64,000 nt of DNA from Euryodendron excelsum (lineage: Eukaryota > Streptophyta > Magnoliopsida > Ericales > Pentaphylacaceae): the NCBI GenBank assembly GCA_033060915.1, contig CM065385.1, positions 12,512,001 through 12,576,000 on the forward strand, read 5' to 3'. Positions 60,001 to 64,000 of the stretch are shown piece after piece (positions within the stretch are counted from its first letter, which is position 1; each line of letters starts with the position of its first letter). The notes beneath the pieces are model-generated. The model had not been told where the DNA came from. It saw only the letters and a program-made list of their open reading frames with translations, and made no database searches. The position numbers were made by a program, and so were the translations under genes.

Positions 60001-61281
60001 TGAACCAAGAAAATACCGAAATAGACCCGGAGTGACCCTTAAGAAGGCTTGAAGGTTGGAAACACTATCGAGAGTATTCCGAGTGGTTGCCAATTTGATA
60101 CCTAGAGTCGGTGTGGTTGGACAAGGCAACTAGCCCACTAAGGGCAAAACGATTATTTTGCACCAAGCTTGCCAGAATAGACTTAGAATGATTTGAAAAG
60201 ATACTAGAAAGTCAAGAATACTGTTAGAAGCATTCTTGGGAGATTACCGATTTGACACCTAAAGCTGGTGTGGTTCCTAGAGGTGATTGGATGCCTATGG
60301 GTAAAATGATCATTTTGACCGGATACTCTCAGAATCGATCCAGAAGCAACTGGAAGGCACTTGAACATGCCCGATTGTCTTTGGAAAAATCTTGGAAGGG
60401 TAGACTTACCGCTCTAAGGATTTAGATACTTTCTCTAGAAGCGTGCAGGAAGGGCCCAAGTGGCAGTTTGGCTGTTTCTCATCAGAGTGGGCTAGGAGGC
60501 ACTAGTATTGACCTGGGTTTTGAATGTTTCCATCACTTTGACTATGTGTGATGAGTTAGTTTCCAGAGGTATCCCGTCCTTTGATAAACATGTCTCAGTC
60601 AAGAGGTGTGTCGGTCCCGTCACATAGGGGTTTTGTTGGTAATTCCCAATGTCAACCTGTATGCGAGTATTTCAGCCACTCTGACGGTTGCGATGTTTAT
60701 CAGTGTTTCTGCCACTCTAACGGTGTGCATTCATTTTAAAGACTACCTAATCTCAAGAAGCTATTGGATGGTCTTATCATATGAGGGATCAATTTTCTCG
60801 AAAGACTTGTTGAATAACAAACATTCTACATTGGCAGGCTAGCAGGCATCAGAAATGAACCATTCTACCATCTCGGGGACTTAAGTTCCGTCCCAGTTGA
60901 CAAGTTTGAAGGGACTTATCATTCCAAGGAGTTTTCTAAAAAAACATGCCGGACTGGATGAACTAACCGTCTGATGGATCAACTTTTTCGAAAGACGTGC
61001 TGAATTGAGTTTGATTGGTCTGGATTGGAATTGGAACTAGAATTGAGGTTGAAATAGGGACTTACCATATTTAGGAAGACGTGTCAGCTAGAACTAGACC
61101 AACTAATACTCTAAGAGTATTTTGGTTATCTTGCCTCTATTAGGCCTGGTGAGCCTGCGAAGCAATTGATTGACTAGATTGAGTCTAGAAAACTTATTAG
61201 ACTTGAATGTGTCTATATTGGTTTGAATGTGAGTCTGGTCAAGCCGAAAATTGCCGAGCGGACAAAAATTGGATGCTTACA
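57038..61281 (-). mobile_element. 5' LTR of element B, main piece
   Basis: Continues the LTR broken at 46650 and ends GGATGCTTACA at 61281, which is the LTR start on the minus strand. Carries the U5 block (about 57337-57366), GA-rich array (57840-58320), TATA box (59609-59616) and U3 words (CTAGAGTCGGTGTGG near 60101; GGGGCAAAACGGTCA near 59983). With 46240-46650 and one target copy removed, the LTR is about 4.65 kb. Confidence 0.9.
59609..59616 (-). promoter_or_regulatory. TATA box of B's 5' LTR
   Basis: TATAAATA on the minus strand, about 1.67 kb from the LTR start and aligned with the boxes of A, E and F. Confidence 0.7.
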
Positions 61282-62734
61282 CTATCGCTATAGTGTTATA
61301 GGACATATCAGACCTAGACGTAATCAATTGCAAAAGTCAAAAAATCTTTTCCTTATATGCAACCTAAAATGCCTGATAATGGACTACAAAGACAGATCAA
61401 GTATCTAAATACCCAAGTAAGTCAACTCAGATAAGTAATTTCAAAAATGAAAAATTCTAAATCTGCCTGAATTAGAAAATCTGATTTAGAGGCCTTTTAT
61501 ATCCCTAAAAAATCTGTAGGGGTTGACCTTTCTAATTAGGTCCTAATTTTGACGTAGCCTAGAAAGTTATTTAATTCTTATTCATTTGTCCTAGTGCTAT
61601 GTTCATAGTTGTAAATTTTAAGAATTATTTTTATTTTTAAAAATACAAAAAATATTTTCTAATTATAGGTCATTAGTATTTTTATGATTTGTTGAGTAAT
61701 TTTTAATGACAATGATAATATAAATTGATTGGCATTGCGTACATGAGCTAGATTTAAATTTCTTGATCTTTACTTGCAATGCGCCTAATTTTGAAAACAT
61801 TAGTTATGTGCACATGAGCACACTTGGTGCGACTGATTTGCATGAGCCATGTATTTGATTTTTATTAATTTGATTTATTCACATGTTCTTTAAGAGAGTT
61901 GCCCTTTAGAGTGACCAATGTTCATGTATTATATTTATTTCATTAACTCCTTGTCTTGATATGTGTGAAAATCACTATAAATGTATATCAAAATATGCAC
62001 CATTTAGGTAAAATTATAGAAAAGGCTACCATGTTTTAATAATTTTTCTTGCTCATAAAAAGAAAGAAAAAAAATGAGCTATTCAAAAGAAACACATTTA
62101 GCTCTAAAAAATTCAAATCTTGAGCTTAGTAAGGGGGAGTTTCCATATTTGAATCATACCAGTATGATTGGTCATTGTTTTAGGTGTGTAGTTTTTCTAT
62201 AAATTTGAATAGACTTACTAACTTTAATCTTTGCTAAGTGTTTGTATAAGTCTATACCTTTGGAGTTCGCCTAGAACACCTACTTGGCTATGTTGATAAA
62301 CTACACTTTTGTGTTTAAAGATGTTGAAAATTTTAATTTATTGAGTCTATTTTGTGTATACTACAATATTTGAGTACTAAAATTACTTCTTACATGTCAT
62401 ATAATATTGCTTGATGTACTTTCAAATTTTTTAGAAGTAATTCTTCTTAGGATATGAATCTCTATCTTTTAAGATTCCTTCCTCTTTCTTATGAATTTGA
62501 TTTGTCAATTTATAACAAAAAGGAAAAGTAGTAGTAGAATAGATTTTATTTATTTATTGCCTTGTTATTCTTGCACCACACTTGCATTTCACAAGCTTTT
62601 TTTTTTTTTTTTGTTGAGTTGTGGTTGTGCAGGGAGTAGAGGAACTCTTAAAGACTCTTTGGACATGCTGAGATTTTGATTCATTCTTATATTGTTGTCT
62701 CGAGTCTTCATTTATATTTTGTCACAAAATTGCG
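61282..62734 (+). mobile_element. Probable 3' region of a Copia element into which B inserted
   Basis: AT-rich and unrelated to the giant-LTR family. No coding region recognised. Features such as AGTAAGGGGGAGTTTCC (62129-62145) and a T run (62600-62614) resemble the DNA between the last gene and 3' LTR of SIRE-like Copia elements. It leads into a Copia-type PPT. The body of that element would lie beyond B's other end, outside the window. Confidence 0.45.
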
Positions 62735-62745
62735 AAATGGGAGAT
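62735..62745 (+). other. Copia-type polypurine tract
   Basis: AAATGGGAGAT immediately before TGTTAGATTTTTAG, in the context TTTGTCACAAAATTGCG upstream, matches the usual GGGGGAGATTG boundary of plant Copia 3' LTRs. Confidence 0.6.
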
Positions 62746-63048
62746 TGTTAGATTTTTAGATTGGCTAATTCTAAACAAAAACACTTTGTATGTAATTTCT
62801 ACATTTAGATAAAATGTCAAGTGTTGGAATGAATCAAGCAACAGCAACAAAAGAAAAATAGAGAGATTGAAGAAACTGCAAACCATTCAAACGAAGAGCG
62901 TTCAAACAGCTAGCCTTCGAATGATGGGTTAGACCATTTGAACGCACGACAGAGAATTGGACTTCGACTTCTATTCCATGTCAGTTTAAAAATCATCTCC
63001 TACTTCGAAGATACACTCCGTCCAAAACTCTACAAACACTCCAGACTT

Positions 63049-63056
63049 TATATAAA
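63049..63056 (+). promoter_or_regulatory. TATA box in the right-hand LTR
   Basis: TATATAAA followed by GGCTCTAAAG, about 303 bp from the proposed LTR start. Confidence 0.5.
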
Positions 63057-63284
63057 GGCTCTAAAGATTTCATAAGATATATGCACATAATCAGAGAGAT
63101 CATCTAGTTATTCAGAGAAATTTATTGTGCTTTCATATTTATAGGAATGTTCCTTTTGGTCAACAACAAAACTATTACACATATCATCTTTGGCAGATTC
63201 TAAAGGTTGATGTCGATAGCATGGAAAAACGGTGAATCGTGGATGTCTAGTAATCAATTCTGAAACTTCTACCATAGTTGTGGA

Positions 63285-63800
63285 TCAATTGGTTGGGTTG
63301 TAAGTTTATTCTTATAACTGTTCAAGGTTATAGTGCTGAATACGTTAGTAGATGTGTGCAAACCCGCAATTTTTTCCCTGGTTGATAAGGTGTCCAAGCT
63401 AAAATCTTGTGTGTCTTATCTCTTTACTTTACTGCTTTAAAGTCACACAAAGGATTGACATATGTAGTTAATTGACCGATTCACATAGTTAAATATTTAG
63501 GTTAATTAATCATTCTTGGCAAATCCGCGCTCTCAATGCGAAGTTGTTGATCAACAGATAAGGTTGTAAGTTTATTCTTATAATTGTTCAAGATTATAGT
63601 GCTGAGTACGTTAGTGGCTGTGTATGACCTTGTAGTTTTTTTCTAATTAATAGTGTTTTTACACAAAAATTCTGTATGTCTTGTTGCTTTACTTTACTTC
63701 TTTCAATTCACACATTGGATTGATGTATCTAGTTAATTGACCGATTTACATTGTTAAATACTCAAGTTAATTAATCATTCTTGGCAAATCCACACTCTCA
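63285..63800. repeat. 266-bp tandem duplication, two copies
   Basis: GTAAGTTTATTCTTATAA begins near 63300 and again near 63566. Both copies continue with GTTCAAG.TTATAGTGCTGA, AGTTAATTGACCGATT and end in CATTCTTGGCAAATCC (near 63520 and 63784). Copies differ by scattered substitutions and small indels. Confidence 0.85.
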
Positions 63801-64000
63801 GGGTTTTTTTCAGGTATTTTTGTAAGAATTAAAGTAGAATGACGAAATCGAATCTAGGTCCAAAGTATAAGAACCACCAGTATAATTTGCCCATGAAATT
63901 TTCCTTTATCATAATTTTCCCCCAGTTAGAAGCGATCTCAATTAATACTCAAAATTGGAGGCATAAATGGTCTCTGAATCTCTATACATTAAAGGGGGCC

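Larger units (their letters stand above)
22707..61281 (-). mobile_element. Element B: oldest minus-strand host element, split by A, C and F
   Basis: Surviving parts in minus-strand order are the 5' LTR (61281 to 57038, then 46650 to 46240), PBS (46237 to 46221), leader, and gag (44830 to 43050, then 22736 to 22707). The rest of B, including its 3' LTR, should lie left of the window beyond A's far end. Its outer flank starts CTATC at 61282, the presumed target copy. Confidence 0.8.
62746..63850 (+). mobile_element. Probable Copia 3' LTR, right end not resolved
   Basis: Starts TGTTAGATTTTTAG after the PPT. A TATATAAA box at 63049-63056 stands about 300 bp in, a normal place for a Copia U3 promoter. 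The right end could not be fixed: no CA plus target copy or PBS is clear, and a tandem duplication fills 63285-63800. From 63850 to 64000 nothing is recognised. Confidence 0.5.

Overview
The window reads as nuclear DNA of a flowering plant, probably a dicot with a large repeat-rich genome. It is AT-rich, has no bacterial-style gene packing and no host gene I can recognise. It is almost entirely LTR retrotransposons inserted into one another. Boundaries were placed by eye from LTR termini (TGTAAGC... to ...GCGACA), primer-binding sites (PBS), polypurine tracts (PPT) and short target-site duplications (TSD).

One family dominates: Ty3/gypsy elements with giant 4.6-5.3 kb LTRs and a PBS matching the 3' end of tRNA-Arg(ACG). 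The gag resembles that of the Tat/Ogre lineage. No reverse transcriptase, RNase H, integrase or protease was recognised in any copy.

Layout. (B) The oldest scaffold is a minus-strand element. Its 5' LTR spans 46240-61281 with insertions in it; its PBS is at 46221-46237; its decayed gag lies at 43050-44830 with a last scrap at 22707-22736. (A) A second minus-strand element sits in B's gag: 5' LTR 17986-22706, PBS 17967-17983, internal DNA 6303-17985, PPT at about 6306-6317, 3' LTR 1902-6302. (D) A plus-strand LTR entering from the left edge (1-1901) is inserted in A's 3' LTR. (E) A solo LTR (10996-15777) is inserted in A's internal region. (C) A complete plus-strand element, 22737-43049 (20.3 kb), is inserted in B's gag 30 bp from A. 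It has a broken gag (29617-31831) and an antisense, apparently spliced plant-mobile-domain-like gene (33841-35546). B's 5' LTR holds a stack of solo LTRs: F (46651-57037) in B, G (51111-56812, another family) in F, and H (54784-56508, probably Copia) in G. From 61282 to the right edge the sequence looks like the 3' end of a Copia element, with a PPT and LTR start at 62735-62746.

Nothing here looks able to transpose alone: gag is broken in B and C, missing in A, and pol is absent throughout. The points of most interest are the reconstructable insertion order, the antisense gene in C, and features shared by the diverged LTR subfamilies: a PBS-like decamer inside U5, a palindromic U3 motif spaced about 157 bp, and a conserved U5 block. 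Nearly all imperfect TSDs and LTR ends differ from expectation by a single transition, as expected for old methylated DNA.
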